A stretch of DNA of 64,000 bases from Nocardia anaemiae NBRC 100462 (GTDB lineage: Bacteria; Actinomycetota; Actinomycetes; Mycobacteriales; Mycobacteriaceae): the NCBI RefSeq assembly GCF_001612725.1, contig NZ_BDAZ01000025.1, positions 163,099 through 227,098 on the forward strand. The letters are read 5' to 3'. The position numbers and the translations under genes were made by a program. Below are positions 1 to 8,409 of the stretch, one piece after another. The notes under the pieces are model-generated. The model saw only the letters and a list, made by a program, of their open reading frames with translations, was not told the DNA's origin and ran no database searches. How positions within the stretch are numbered: position 1 is the first letter of the stretch; each line of letters begins with the position of its first letter.

Positions 1-1018
1 GCACCGCGGGCAGTGGTTGAGCCGCGAGGAGTTGTCGGTAGCGGCTGTAGTCCAGGCGACGGCCGGTGATGGTGGCCGCTGCGGCCGACAACGCCAACGG
101 CAGATCCCCGAGATCCTTCGCCACCTGCGCGGCACCGATGTCGTCGTTCAAGCCGGTCGACTCTCGCAGATAGGTGATCGATTCATCGCGGGCGAATCCC
201 TCACCGGCGTCGATGATCTCGCCGAGTTGAGTGAACGAGCGGTCGATAGTGGTCACCACCACCCGGGTCACGCCGCCGGTCGGCAGAAATCGATCTACCA
301 GGTCGGGGTCGGTGGCGTTGTCCAACACCAGTAGCGCTGGGTCCTGGCGTCCCGACAAGTGATCACGCAGCCTCCGGGCCGAGACTGCGGAATCGCCATC
401 GGGGCCGGCTACCCCGACGCGGGTCGCGATATCGGCAAGACCGGCCAGCAGGGTGTCGGCGGTTTCGGCGTTGACCCAGCCCACCACCCCCTCCCCTGCA
501 CCGACGGCCTCCCGGGCATAGGCAGCCGCCACTTGTGTCTTGCCCGCGCCCCGCATCCCGGTCACCACTACCGCCACCGATGCACGTTGCAGCGTCTCCC
601 GCAGTTCCTCCACCTGCGCACGAACCACGAAATACGGTGCGCGTCGAGGGATCCTGCCCACCACCACACACCCGGCATCAGGTGAATCCGGGCCGGGTCG
701 GGATCGCGGTGGTTTGCGTTGCGCGTTGCCGCGCAGGGTCTGCCAGTAGGTGATTGTGCGCTTATCCGGGATCCTCGCCGCAGGGGTCTTCCCGGACTTG
801 GCGTACAACACCCGCAGTACCTTCTCGAATTTGCCCGCATCACGCGGGATTACCACTGCGGCGTCATCGGAGTCGAACCACCCTGCGACAGTACTGATCG
901 ATACCATGCCGCCGATTTCGCTGGCGATAGCCGTCGGCGAGGGCTTACCAGCCGCCGCGTACAGCGCCCGCCACTGTGCAAGGTACTCCTCTCGCGGCGA
1001 AGCAGGCCTAGCGGACAT
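1..1018 (-). CDS. STAND/NB-ARC ATPase, N-terminal part (runs off left edge)
   Basis: The minus strand is open from an ATG at 1018 to the window edge, giving at least 339 residues; the C-terminus lies outside. A GAGGAAGG ribosome site sits seven bases upstream of the ATG. The first ~130 residues look like a small helical N-terminal domain. A Walker A motif (TGMRGAGKT) follows near residues 150-160, a Walker B-like LLVLDN near 235, and a GDLPLALSAAA block near 310, which is the NB-ARC 'GLPLA' signature. Such proteins usually continue into TPR repeats and act as signal-sensing switch ATPases; many are regulators or phage-defence sensors. Nothing seen here fixes the ligand. The position beside other defence-like genes is suggestive only. 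Confidence 0.8.
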   Translation of the reverse strand, partial: MSARPASPREEYLAQWRALYAAAGKPSPTAIASEIGGMVSISTVAGWFDSDDAAVVIPRDAGKFEKVLRVLYAKSGKTPAARIPDKRTITYWQTLRGNAQRKPPRSRPGPDSPDAGCVVVGRIPRRAPYFVVRAQVEELRETLQRASVAVVVTGMRGAGKTQVAAAYAREAVGAGEGVVGWVNAETADTLLAGLADIATRVGVAGPDGDSAVSARRLRDHLSGRQDPALLVLDNATDPDLVDRFLPTGGVTRVVVTTIDRSFTQLGEIIDAGEGFARDESITYLRESTGLNDDIGAAQVAKDLGDLPLALSAAAATITGRRLDYSRYRQLLAAQPLPAV

Positions 1019-1185
1019 CACTACGCCTTCCTCGACTCGTGACGACCCGGCACGAGTCGTAGACCCGTGAAACCCCTCCCGACATGCACATATCCGCACA
1101 ATAACTGACTCCGGGATTCGTACACCGTCGAATCCAACGGCTCACTGGAAGGCGACCGCTTCACCCCACGTCGATCGGAAACCTC

Positions 1186-1377
1186 ATGTCACACACCGAC
1201 AAAGCCCTCCTGCTCACCGTCGCCGGTCTCACCGCGCTCATCGTCGGGATCACCGCGGGCATACTCGCCCGCATCGACGGCGCCACCCTCGCCACCACCA
1301 TCACAGCTGGCGGGATCGGCTTCGCCAGCACCCTCACCCTGATCTTGGCCTGCATCACCACATACACCCTGCTCTAG
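1186..1377 (+). CDS. small two-helix membrane protein, unknown function
   Basis: A 63-residue protein made almost entirely of two predicted membrane helices (about residues 8-28 and 38-62) joined by a short loop with one Arg and one Asp. It has no recognised motif. The codon bias fits a real high-GC gene. It begins 170 bases from the divergent STAND ATPase start. It could be an accessory membrane protein, but its role is unknown. Confidence 0.5.
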   Translation: MSHTDKALLLTVAGLTALIVGITAGILARIDGATLATTITAGGIGFASTLTLILACITTYTLL

Positions 1378-1766
1378 CAATTCCTCCGACACCGACCGAC
1401 GCCAAAGACCCGCAGCTGGTTGGTGAATGATGTTGGGGTGTCCGCTGATTCGCGTCCTTCCCATGGAGTCAACGGCCCTGGTCGGGGCGCTGCCGGAGCA
1501 CCAACCACCCACACTCGCAGCACAAGAACCCAAAAACTCAGCCCTACCAGAGCGGTTGGTCGTCGGTGAGGTGTGCGGGGTTCCATTCGTCGGCGGACAC
1601 AGTTGTGGGGTCGGTATCGATCGGTTCCGGCGAACGGGCCCGCCTCGGTGCGGGTTTCCAGAACACCGGGAAGGTGTTGCTGGGAAGCTGGGACCGTCTA
1701 CAGTCCAGCGCAGCTGGCGCAGCGCAGCGATCACCCACTCACACATCGCAAACGATCGGAGACACC

Positions 1767-2366
1767 ATGACCGGCGACTCGGATGCCGACATGCGGTTGC
1801 TCACTCTCGCCTTGATGGGTGAGTTTGCCAAGGTGCAGGATGTCATCGACGCGCTGGTGGGAATGTATTTCGAGCGTCGAACTCCCGGCCTGCAATGGTA
1901 TTTGAAGCAGAAGGGCGTGCCTGCCCGGATAAGCGACACCGATCGCCCGCGGTTGGTGTCCTCGATTGCGGAAGACCTCGGTACCACAGGTGACCTCACG
2001 AACTTCCGGACGACGTTCGAGCGAGTGAAGCGTGTTCGAGACTACGCGGGTCACTCGGTGCGGATAGAGATGCTGGACAGCGACACGATTCTGCTGAAGA
2101 AGCAGTTCGTTGAGTCGGCAGAGGCCAAGCTGGACCCACCTGTGACGGTGACGCGAGCGGAGTTGGCCTCCCACCACCGGGACGTGTTGTGGATGTTGAA
2201 CCATGTGCAGTACATCATCGGTTCGAGCGATCTGACGGTGAAGACCTACCTCGGTGATCGAGAGATCCAAGCGCTGGCTCCTCCCGCAAACCCGGAAGAC
2301 TGGAACGAGATCGGATACGTCTTCGTCGACGAACAGACGGTCACGAGCACGTCTGCCGAGCGCTGA
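1767..2366 (+). CDS. HEPN-like helical protein
   Basis: A 199-residue protein. I chose the ATG at 1767, preceded by CGGAGA, over an in-frame start about 200 bases upstream, because the upstream part does not look like protein. The sequence is mostly helical. It contains a KRVRDYAGHS segment near residue 90, an R-x4-H arrangement like the catalytic or RNA-binding motif of HEPN domains ('RN..AH'). HEPN proteins are often RNases in toxin-antitoxin or abortive-infection systems. The assignment rests on this motif and helical character only, so it is tentative. No partner nucleotidyltransferase is seen next to it. Confidence 0.55.
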   Translation: MTGDSDADMRLLTLALMGEFAKVQDVIDALVGMYFERRTPGLQWYLKQKGVPARISDTDRPRLVSSIAEDLGTTGDLTNFRTTFERVKRVRDYAGHSVRIEMLDSDTILLKKQFVESAEAKLDPPVTVTRAELASHHRDVLWMLNHVQYIIGSSDLTVKTYLGDREIQALAPPANPEDWNEIGYVFVDEQTVTSTSAER

Positions 2367-2457
2367 TCGGGAGCACCCGGTCCAGGTCCGACGTGATTGG
2401 GAACTCCTGCCGGTATCGAGTCGGTGTGACTTCGCGAGGAGAGGCCGACGAGGTGGA

Positions 2458-2774
2458 TCAATCCTCTCGTACGACCGGTCCGCGAAACCAACAGTAGGGC
2501 AGGTGGCCGTCGGGGGAGTCAACATACAGGTTGTAGGCGGCGCGGATGCAGTCGCCGACCTCGGCGGTGTGACCGGGTTCGATCAGATATTCCACAGCGA
2601 ACCGGGTGATAGCCAGGTGGTGAGCAGTTCGTCTTCTTTGTCGTAGATGTCGAGCCATGAGGTCGTGGCTTCGGGTAGTGGGGTGTCGGTGATTTCGAAG
2701 CATCGGATGAATGCGGCGCAGCGGGTGAGAAGGATCGTGTACCGGACAGGTCGGTATCCGAGGTAGTCGACCAT
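2458..2774 (-). pseudogene. small gene split by a -1 frameshift, unknown family
   Basis: The minus strand reads a plausible ~55-residue N-terminus from an ATG at 2774 (start MVDYLGYRPVRYTILL) up to about 2610. The reading then makes better protein sense in the neighbouring frame, ending in FRGPVVRED at 2458. Together they would make a ~105-residue acidic protein. Neither half alone looks complete: the first frame stops after SPGSLWNI and the second has no sensible N-terminus. One base missing near 2605-2615, a sequencing error, or -1 ribosomal slippage would each explain it. The family was not recognised. Confidence 0.4.
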
Positions 2775-2875
2775 AGTGGGCTCCTGACGGAGCCAAGCGC
2801 CGGTTCACAGGCGCCCGGCCCGTTGCGATGCGCGATCGATGATTCGTACGTCAAGCCTCGATAGTCTGCGGCCGA

Positions 2876-3811
2876 CTAGACATAGACCACTACGATTCCC
2901 CTGGCTGTTTGAACGATTGCGTCTGGCACATTTCCGGATTCGATGAACATGCTCACATACTCGGGAGGGCTTGACCGAAGGCCGTCTAGAACGTGCGGCA
3001 TATATGGGACAGAGAAGTGCCCGCGGTCCTCGGGGTACTCATGAAACACTGCATTGGCTCGCGCATCGACTCCATCCCCAGTAATTGCAGATGCGTGCCC
3101 CATACGCATTCGCAGCACCTGTTCAAGAATGGACTTCGCAATTCCTCTCGCACCCGATTGCGGTCTAGTCAGAAAAGATTTCAACGCGGGATCGGTAACG
3201 TCTGCCCACGCAAGATACAGTCGGCGACCCTTCGGGGCTGGTTCGCCTATGCTCTCCAACGGGCTCGCAAATTGGTATGCGATTCTTGCGGTCTTGGAAC
3301 GATCGTATTCCATTGTCTTGTGTGCGATAATCCCGGGCAGCACAGCGACCGACTTTCTCTCGCACTCGTCGCATATTAGAGGCTGTTCACACTGCGGCGT
3401 ACAACCGAGGCTGCTCCGGTATGTTACGTCACCGCAGTAGAGTACGTAAACCGGTGGAACACCAAGCAGTTTTGCATTGTCGCAGAGTCGTGTGATTTGC
3501 TCGGATTTACGGTAGCCGAAGTTTATTCGATAATTCCGGCCGTTTGTAGTGCTAAGCGTTTTGGCCTGGACCAGCATTCCGAAACATTCGTTGCTGCGGT
3601 CTATGAACCACCAGATCCAGTCCGCACCTACCTCTCGCTCTTCCGGCTGGGTGAATTCAGCGTATCGAATCTGACCGACTTCGTGCGCTTCGGCCAGAAG
3701 TAGGTGCGTGACCGTGCGTTCGTCCCACATGCCGCCGTGTTCAACGCGGGTACGCATATGTCGTTGTGCGACTATTCGTGCGCCACGAAGTCCGGCGAGT
3801 GATGTTGTCAT
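2876..3811 (-). CDS. PD-(D/E)XK-like nuclease (DUF6615-like)
   Basis: A 311-residue protein, last of a minus-strand cluster, starting 21 bases after the stop of the HEPN/Toprim gene. Residues ~50-85 hold EREVGADWIWWF followed by MLVQAKTL. The spaced acidic residues and the Q-A-K triplet match the core of PD-(D/E)XK nuclease folds as seen in DUF6615/DUF4365-type proteins. A Cys-rich stretch near residues 130-150 (C..C....C..C spacing) may bind zinc. The protein ends with hydrophobic IVVVYV. Predicted role: DNA or RNA cleavage as the effector of a defence operon. The fold is inferred from motifs and was not searched. Confidence 0.55.
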   Translation of the reverse strand: MTTSLAGLRGARIVAQRHMRTRVEHGGMWDERTVTHLLLAEAHEVGQIRYAEFTQPEEREVGADWIWWFIDRSNECFGMLVQAKTLSTTNGRNYRINFGYRKSEQITRLCDNAKLLGVPPVYVLYCGDVTYRSSLGCTPQCEQPLICDECERKSVAVLPGIIAHKTMEYDRSKTARIAYQFASPLESIGEPAPKGRRLYLAWADVTDPALKSFLTRPQSGARGIAKSILEQVLRMRMGHASAITGDGVDARANAVFHEYPEDRGHFSVPYMPHVLDGLRSSPPEYVSMFIESGNVPDAIVQTARGIVVVYV

Positions 3812-3832
3812 TAATGCTCACCTACTCCGATG

Positions 3833-5047
3833 CTAGACGAAAGCTTCCAGGATTGTTTCCACTATTGCCTCGACCCCACTCCAATCCTGCGTCATACGTG
3901 CATCCGGATCTTCCAATGCCTTCTTCACTTTTTCTCGAAAATCCTTTTGAACTCGTTTCTTGTCAGCACTTGGAAGTGAGCCTTGATATGCGCTCTGCCC
4001 TGGGATGTACCCGTACCACTGCACGGGAACCAAATGGCCGTCGACCGACAATAGCTCTTTACCTAGGTACATTTCCAACGAACCTGCGAGGCCGTTGATA
4101 TCCATCGGAATCGGCGTAGGATTCTGAGGTCCTAGCGTCGGATAGTCCTTGAGAAGTGGTATTGGTGGATAATGACAAAGTCGATAGTTCTCGGGTAGAA
4201 TTTCCTTCGCGAGTTTGGAGAGACCATCACGACCCGCGGTGTCATTGTCTGCCAATGCCAGGACCCTGTTGGCGATACCTGATCCCATGAATGATCGTAC
4301 GAGCTTCGCTAGATTGTCGACACCACCGGCAGCACCGCCACTGAAGTCCATGAATCTCAGATAATGGCTGAGGTGTGGATGTGTCACCTCGATTGCAGCT
4401 GACAGCAATTGAGAGTCGCTGGAACCTTCTGTCAGGACGACAATGGGCGCGTCGGCGACAATGACGCGCCGTCTCGATTCTCTGGCATTATCCGTAATGG
4501 GCACGTTTACCGTATCGACGTCGGCGTAGTGCCGTAGCCAATAGATCACCGGTGTCATAGGGTCATCGACCTGATCCAACAGAAGACGAAGAAAGGAACG
4601 CCGTGTCATTTGGCCGACTATCGATTGCGGAAAACCGAACTGAGGAGCCTGGAAGTTGAACGGCGTCCTGCGGCCGAGCGCCCTACTGTCGCTCCAGTTC
4701 ACCGACATCCTAAACTTACCCAGCAGGTCATCTGCGTCGTATGCGGGGGTCCCGAAGATGGTGATTCCTGCATCGTCGTTCGCTTTATTGACAGCCGCAT
4801 AGAACTCGCTCAGCGATTTTTCTCCGGTGAATCCTTGAAGCTCCAGCCGATCCCGTAGCGCGAGGACGGTTGCGCTGTACTCAGACCTCGTCTTCGTGTA
4901 ATTTCGTTCGGCTTCTGTGAACAGTATGGCAAGATCGGAGCGATATCCACGCTTACGGCCCAGGTATGGGAATTCGCAATATTTGTCGTACCTAAAATCG
5001 CGAACTATTACGAGATCACTGGAACGTACATGGTTGTCGGTGGCCAT
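3833..5047 (-). CDS. HEPN/Toprim-domain protein
   Basis: A 404-residue protein. The ATG at 5047 is chosen because AGGAGAAGG lies just upstream; a longer in-frame extension exists but has no ribosome site. The N-terminal third carries a segment YSATVLALRDRLELQGF typical of HEPN/Toprim-associated N-terminal domains. A Toprim-like half follows: VVLTEGSSDSQ near residue 205 supplies the metal-binding Glu, and LALADNDTAG near 265 the Asp-x-Asp. Toprim domains cut or join nucleic acid in primases, topoisomerases and OLD-like nucleases. With the PD-(D/E)XK-like gene immediately downstream, this is a likely two-component nuclease pair. The substrate is unknown. Confidence 0.65.
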   Translation of the reverse strand: MATDNHVRSSDLVIVRDFRYDKYCEFPYLGRKRGYRSDLAILFTEAERNYTKTRSEYSATVLALRDRLELQGFTGEKSLSEFYAAVNKANDDAGITIFGTPAYDADDLLGKFRMSVNWSDSRALGRRTPFNFQAPQFGFPQSIVGQMTRRSFLRLLLDQVDDPMTPVIYWLRHYADVDTVNVPITDNARESRRRVIVADAPIVVLTEGSSDSQLLSAAIEVTHPHLSHYLRFMDFSGGAAGGVDNLAKLVRSFMGSGIANRVLALADNDTAGRDGLSKLAKEILPENYRLCHYPPIPLLKDYPTLGPQNPTPIPMDINGLAGSLEMYLGKELLSVDGHLVPVQWYGYIPGQSAYQGSLPSADKKRVQKDFREKVKKALEDPDARMTQDWSGVEAIVETILEAFV

Positions 5048-5215
5048 GACCCTTCTCCTGATGAGTTTGTCCGGAGCAGCGTGGACGGCACGATAATGTG
5101 ATCTGACCGCCCTCGCGGATTCGTGTGTCGCAGAGCAGTGCCTGTCGCAACTCCTCAGAGCGCTGGACACTGTCGTGCCGCGGGCTTCGGCGGGTTTGTT
5201 CGCTCGGGTTGTTGG

Positions 5216-6343
5216 CTATAGACGCGCATTCTCGGGCACGAGCGAAAGCTTGGGACGCGCTGCATCTTTCAGCGATGACCGTGCTCCGTCGCCGGAGTGG
5301 GACGTCATCGCCAAACCGAACATGAACTCGGTGAACCCGTCGGTGGTGAGCCCGAATTCCGCCGCGATCTGCCGGGTCGTCAGCCCTTGTCCTCGGAGGG
5401 CAGCGAGAACTTTGCTCAGCACCTGCGATGACTCTTTGGTGACCGTCGAGCCGGGTTCGGCCGACCTGAATCCGCGCTTGCTCAGTTCGACCAGGGTGGA
5501 CCGGTATTGCCAATCGGTTATCAGTCCGAGGTCGTGGAGTCGGTGAGCAAGCGCCGTCGCCGACACACTCCACCGAGTCTTGGCTCGGATGATTTGCGAC
5601 ACTGTGGGATTGCGCAATCCCGACGCCAGAACGTCATTGCGGGGCATCAGCAAAGCACTCGCGAATTGGTTGGCTTCCCGCTCGGCTTCTCTTCCGTGCG
5701 GTATGGCGTGCTCACAGTGAACGCACAAATGTCCCAACTCGTGCGCTGCGTCGAACCGGAGTCGCTCGGCGGACTTGCTGGTGTCGAGGAAGACGAACGG
5801 CGTGCTTCGGTGATAGAAGCTGAAGGCATCGACGTCCCGGAAGTCGGATGCGATGCTCAGCAGACGGACACCGTGAAGTTCCATCGTGGCGAGAATGTGG
5901 CGCAGCGGTCCAGTGCCGAGTTCCCATCGTGCGCGCAGTGTCTCGGCCGCGACTTCGGGGTCCCAGTCCGGGAAGGTAGGCACATCGTTGGCCGGTAGGG
6001 TGAAACGACTTTCGATCCACTCCATGATTTCGACGCCGAGCTTGCCTGCCGATCTGGCGCGATCACGCTCACGGGCGGTCATTTTGCTGAGGGCACGGAA
6101 GCTGATGGCGTCGGCTTCGAGGGGATCGATCTCGCTGAGACTGAAGAACTCGGGCAGTACGTTCAGTGCGCGTGCGAGTTCGACTCGTCTCTCGGGAGAG
6201 GGTTCTTCGGTTCCTTTCTCCCATCGTTGAATCGTCTTGTCGGAGACACCGAGTGTCGATGCCAGATGGGTGCGCGCCTGACCGGCTCGCCGTCGTGCGA
6301 AGGCGAGCCGGGAGGGGGCGAATTCATCTGTTGGCATGGTCAT
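5216..6343 (-). CDS. XRE regulator fused to ImmA/IrrE metallopeptidase
   Basis: A 375-residue protein. Residues ~10-65 form an XRE helix-turn-helix (GVSDKTIQRWEKGTEEPSPERR). A zinc peptidase domain follows with AAHELGHL (HExxH) near residue 200 and the downstream EREANQFASALLMP segment that supplies the third zinc ligand in COG2856 proteins. ImmA/IrrE peptidases cleave a partner repressor in response to a signal, and XRE-ImmA pairs also form antitoxins of phage-defence modules. Its start codon overlaps the preceding gene's stop by four bases (ATGA), so the two are translationally coupled. The C-terminal ~90 residues include a second small helix-turn-helix-like stretch (LTTRQIAAEFGLTTDGF). Confidence 0.88.
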   Translation of the reverse strand: MTMPTDEFAPSRLAFARRRAGQARTHLASTLGVSDKTIQRWEKGTEEPSPERRVELARALNVLPEFFSLSEIDPLEADAISFRALSKMTARERDRARSAGKLGVEIMEWIESRFTLPANDVPTFPDWDPEVAAETLRARWELGTGPLRHILATMELHGVRLLSIASDFRDVDAFSFYHRSTPFVFLDTSKSAERLRFDAAHELGHLCVHCEHAIPHGREAEREANQFASALLMPRNDVLASGLRNPTVSQIIRAKTRWSVSATALAHRLHDLGLITDWQYRSTLVELSKRGFRSAEPGSTVTKESSQVLSKVLAALRGQGLTTRQIAAEFGLTTDGFTEFMFGLAMTSHSGDGARSSLKDAARPKLSLVPENARL

Positions 6344-7065
6344 TTGGGAAGAACCGGAACCTCGGGGCCGTCGTCGGGTTCGTCAGTATCGGGATAGATG
6401 TCGACCTCGGGATTCAGCTGGAGCGGGTTGAGGATGATTCGTTCTCGCCAGCCTGAGGGGTAGTCGCGCTTGTCGAGATAGCTCGGGTTGCTGATCTCGA
6501 CGCGAACTTCCCCGTCGACGATCCGATGGATCAGGTACCAGATGTCCCAGCAACCTTCGACTTTGGGCGAGCTCGGGAAGCTGGAGTCGATCGAGTCGAA
6601 GCCCTCGGCGACGTAGCGGACACTGTTGAGCGCGCATGACCCCTTGGGCCACTTCGTGGTGAAGCGATCGTCGGTTCCGGGCAGGCCGGTGAATTCGTTG
6701 CCCGCAGCGGCGATGATCGCGATGCAGCGCTCAACGGCGACTGTCCGGGCGACTCCGTCGGTTTGGTCGATCTTCCACTTGCGCGGGATCAGAAGCTCAC
6801 GCAAGTAGGCGACGGTGGCCTGGTGCATACGCTGCCCCGCGGTCCCTGGCGGAGACAGCGGGTGCGCTCCCTCAGCGTCGTTGAGTGCGCGCCGGATAAT
6901 GTCCTCAAGGACTTCCGATTCGGACAGATCGAAGCGCTGGAGGGGGTCGGGGTCGGGTTGAGCAAGGTGCTGCCTGTACAGGAGGGCCACCGCACCTGCC
7001 TTTCGTGAGAGCCGCTGAGCAATGTCCGGAAAATCTACCACACATGAGGTCGCATATCTGGACAT
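6340..7065 (-). CDS. ImmA-coupled protein of unknown function
   Basis: A 241-residue protein. The ATG at 7065 is preceded by GGGAGAAG; an upstream in-frame start at 7110 is less likely. It has no recognised catalytic motif. The middle contains conserved-looking Trp and Cys residues (KGSCALNSVRYVAEGF, CWDIWYLIHRIVDGE) and the C-terminus is acidic. It overlaps the XRE-ImmA gene by four bases, the arrangement usual for toxin-antitoxin or sensor-effector pairs, so it is a candidate partner or substrate of the peptidase. That is inferred from position only. Confidence 0.6.
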   Translation of the reverse strand: MSRYATSCVVDFPDIAQRLSRKAGAVALLYRQHLAQPDPDPLQRFDLSESEVLEDIIRRALNDAEGAHPLSPPGTAGQRMHQATVAYLRELLIPRKWKIDQTDGVARTVAVERCIAIIAAAGNEFTGLPGTDDRFTTKWPKGSCALNSVRYVAEGFDSIDSSFPSSPKVEGCWDIWYLIHRIVDGEVRVEISNPSYLDKRDYPSGWRERIILNPLQLNPEVDIYPDTDEPDDGPEVPVLPK

Positions 7066-8409
7066 GCTTCTCCCGTCGAGGCGCGTGTGACGAAGCGCCG
7101 TACCTTTCATCGACCGTCAAGGCTGAGCTGGTAGTTGTCAGCGGGCGAGGCTGTGCGTTTGTCACTGGATCGACAGGCTAGTTGGCACTAGCCTCCGTGC
7201 TCGACCGGTTGCGACGAGGGGACGACGGCAGGCGGCCAATCCTGCGGGACAAGGGACCCGCAGGGGTCCCCACGCCTTCTCCAGTTCCACGCAGAAGCCG
7301 CGGATCGGGCTCACATCGCCTGAATGCCGGACACCACCTGGCCAGTCAACAGGCTCCCGCCAGACTCATCCCGAAACACCTGTGAAGCTTCGGTTTTGAT
7401 GTCTTATTCGTCAATTTCGACACGTCATCAGCGATTCGCTCACGCTCGTCTTCCCGATCCCCACCTGACACCTCTTGCGGCGCCTTTTCCTCATCGTTCA
7501 CCACGACGGTCTTCAACCAACGCAGCATGAGGCGGTTTGGAGCCTCCCCCTGCAGGGCGACTCCGAAGGGCCAACCTCCATCGCCCACGCAGCACCGCTC
7601 CAGATCGGTTGCCTACACTCCTCTTTCGCGTTCAGGACACAACACAGGAATTGACAATTGCTCTTCGGGCAGCTGGTGAAGGGGCAAGGGTAGCGCGGCA
7701 TGATCTCTTTCTCGCCGACGAAAGCTGCTGTGCGGCGATGATCTAGGTGGCCACTGACAACGAGGATCGCGTAATCGCCCTGAGCGGTAGTGCTTCGTGT
7801 GCACGGTCAGCGAGAGTGCCTGTTGTCTGTCGACGGGTTTCGGTTTCACTTGCTTCGCCTTGTGGTGGCGGTCAGAACCGCGCGAGCATCTGCGCGGCGG
7901 CTTTTATCTGGATGGAAGACGGCGACGAATCCCGCGCATAGGCGTGCGGGGCGGTCGGTGTGCAGCCACCAGAGCGCCGCGCTTAGGATGGCGGCGCCGG
8001 CGCCCGGCCCGCGACCTTCGCGTACATGCAGTACTTCGTGTGGCCGCGTCTTCGGTTCGGCAGTGCTTCGACTCCATTGCGCCGCATCGGAGTTGCCGCA
8101 ATTCCGCCTGTCGCGGTGGCAGCCGGTTGTCAATCCCTGGCCTGGCGTACTCCGCGCGGACACACCCAAACTGACACCTACTGGTGCGGCTTCAAAATGA
8201 GGCTTTCCGGGTCGCGTTCAGCCGCTTCCTCGATGCGGTCGGTTCTATCGCCGGTTAGATCTGTTGCGCTTCAACCTGATTGAGATCGGTCTTTGCGCGT
8301 CAGATCGTGCCGTATCGGTGGCTGGCATGCCACAGCCCAGATTGCGCTCACAGTGCAAAAATGGGAGGGAGAGGTGGCACCGCTTGGCGGTGCCACCCTC
8401 ATTTCAGTT
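7066..8409. other. 1.3-kb stretch without a convincing gene, left of the integrase
   Basis: Several short reading frames occur on both strands, but none has credible composition, a ribosome site or a recognisable motif. The region abuts the integrase and is the natural place for an attachment site or the left junction of the mobile element. I saw no tRNA gene and no obvious long direct repeat. The only clear structure is the integrase terminator at its right end. Confidence 0.5.
8373..8397 (-). terminator. terminator of the integrase gene
   Basis: A perfect 10-bp inverted repeat GGTGGCACCG / CGGTGCCACC with a 5-base loop starts 13 bases beyond the integrase stop. On the transcribed (minus) strand it is followed within about 15 bases by TTTTT. 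This fits a Rho-independent terminator. Confidence 0.75.
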
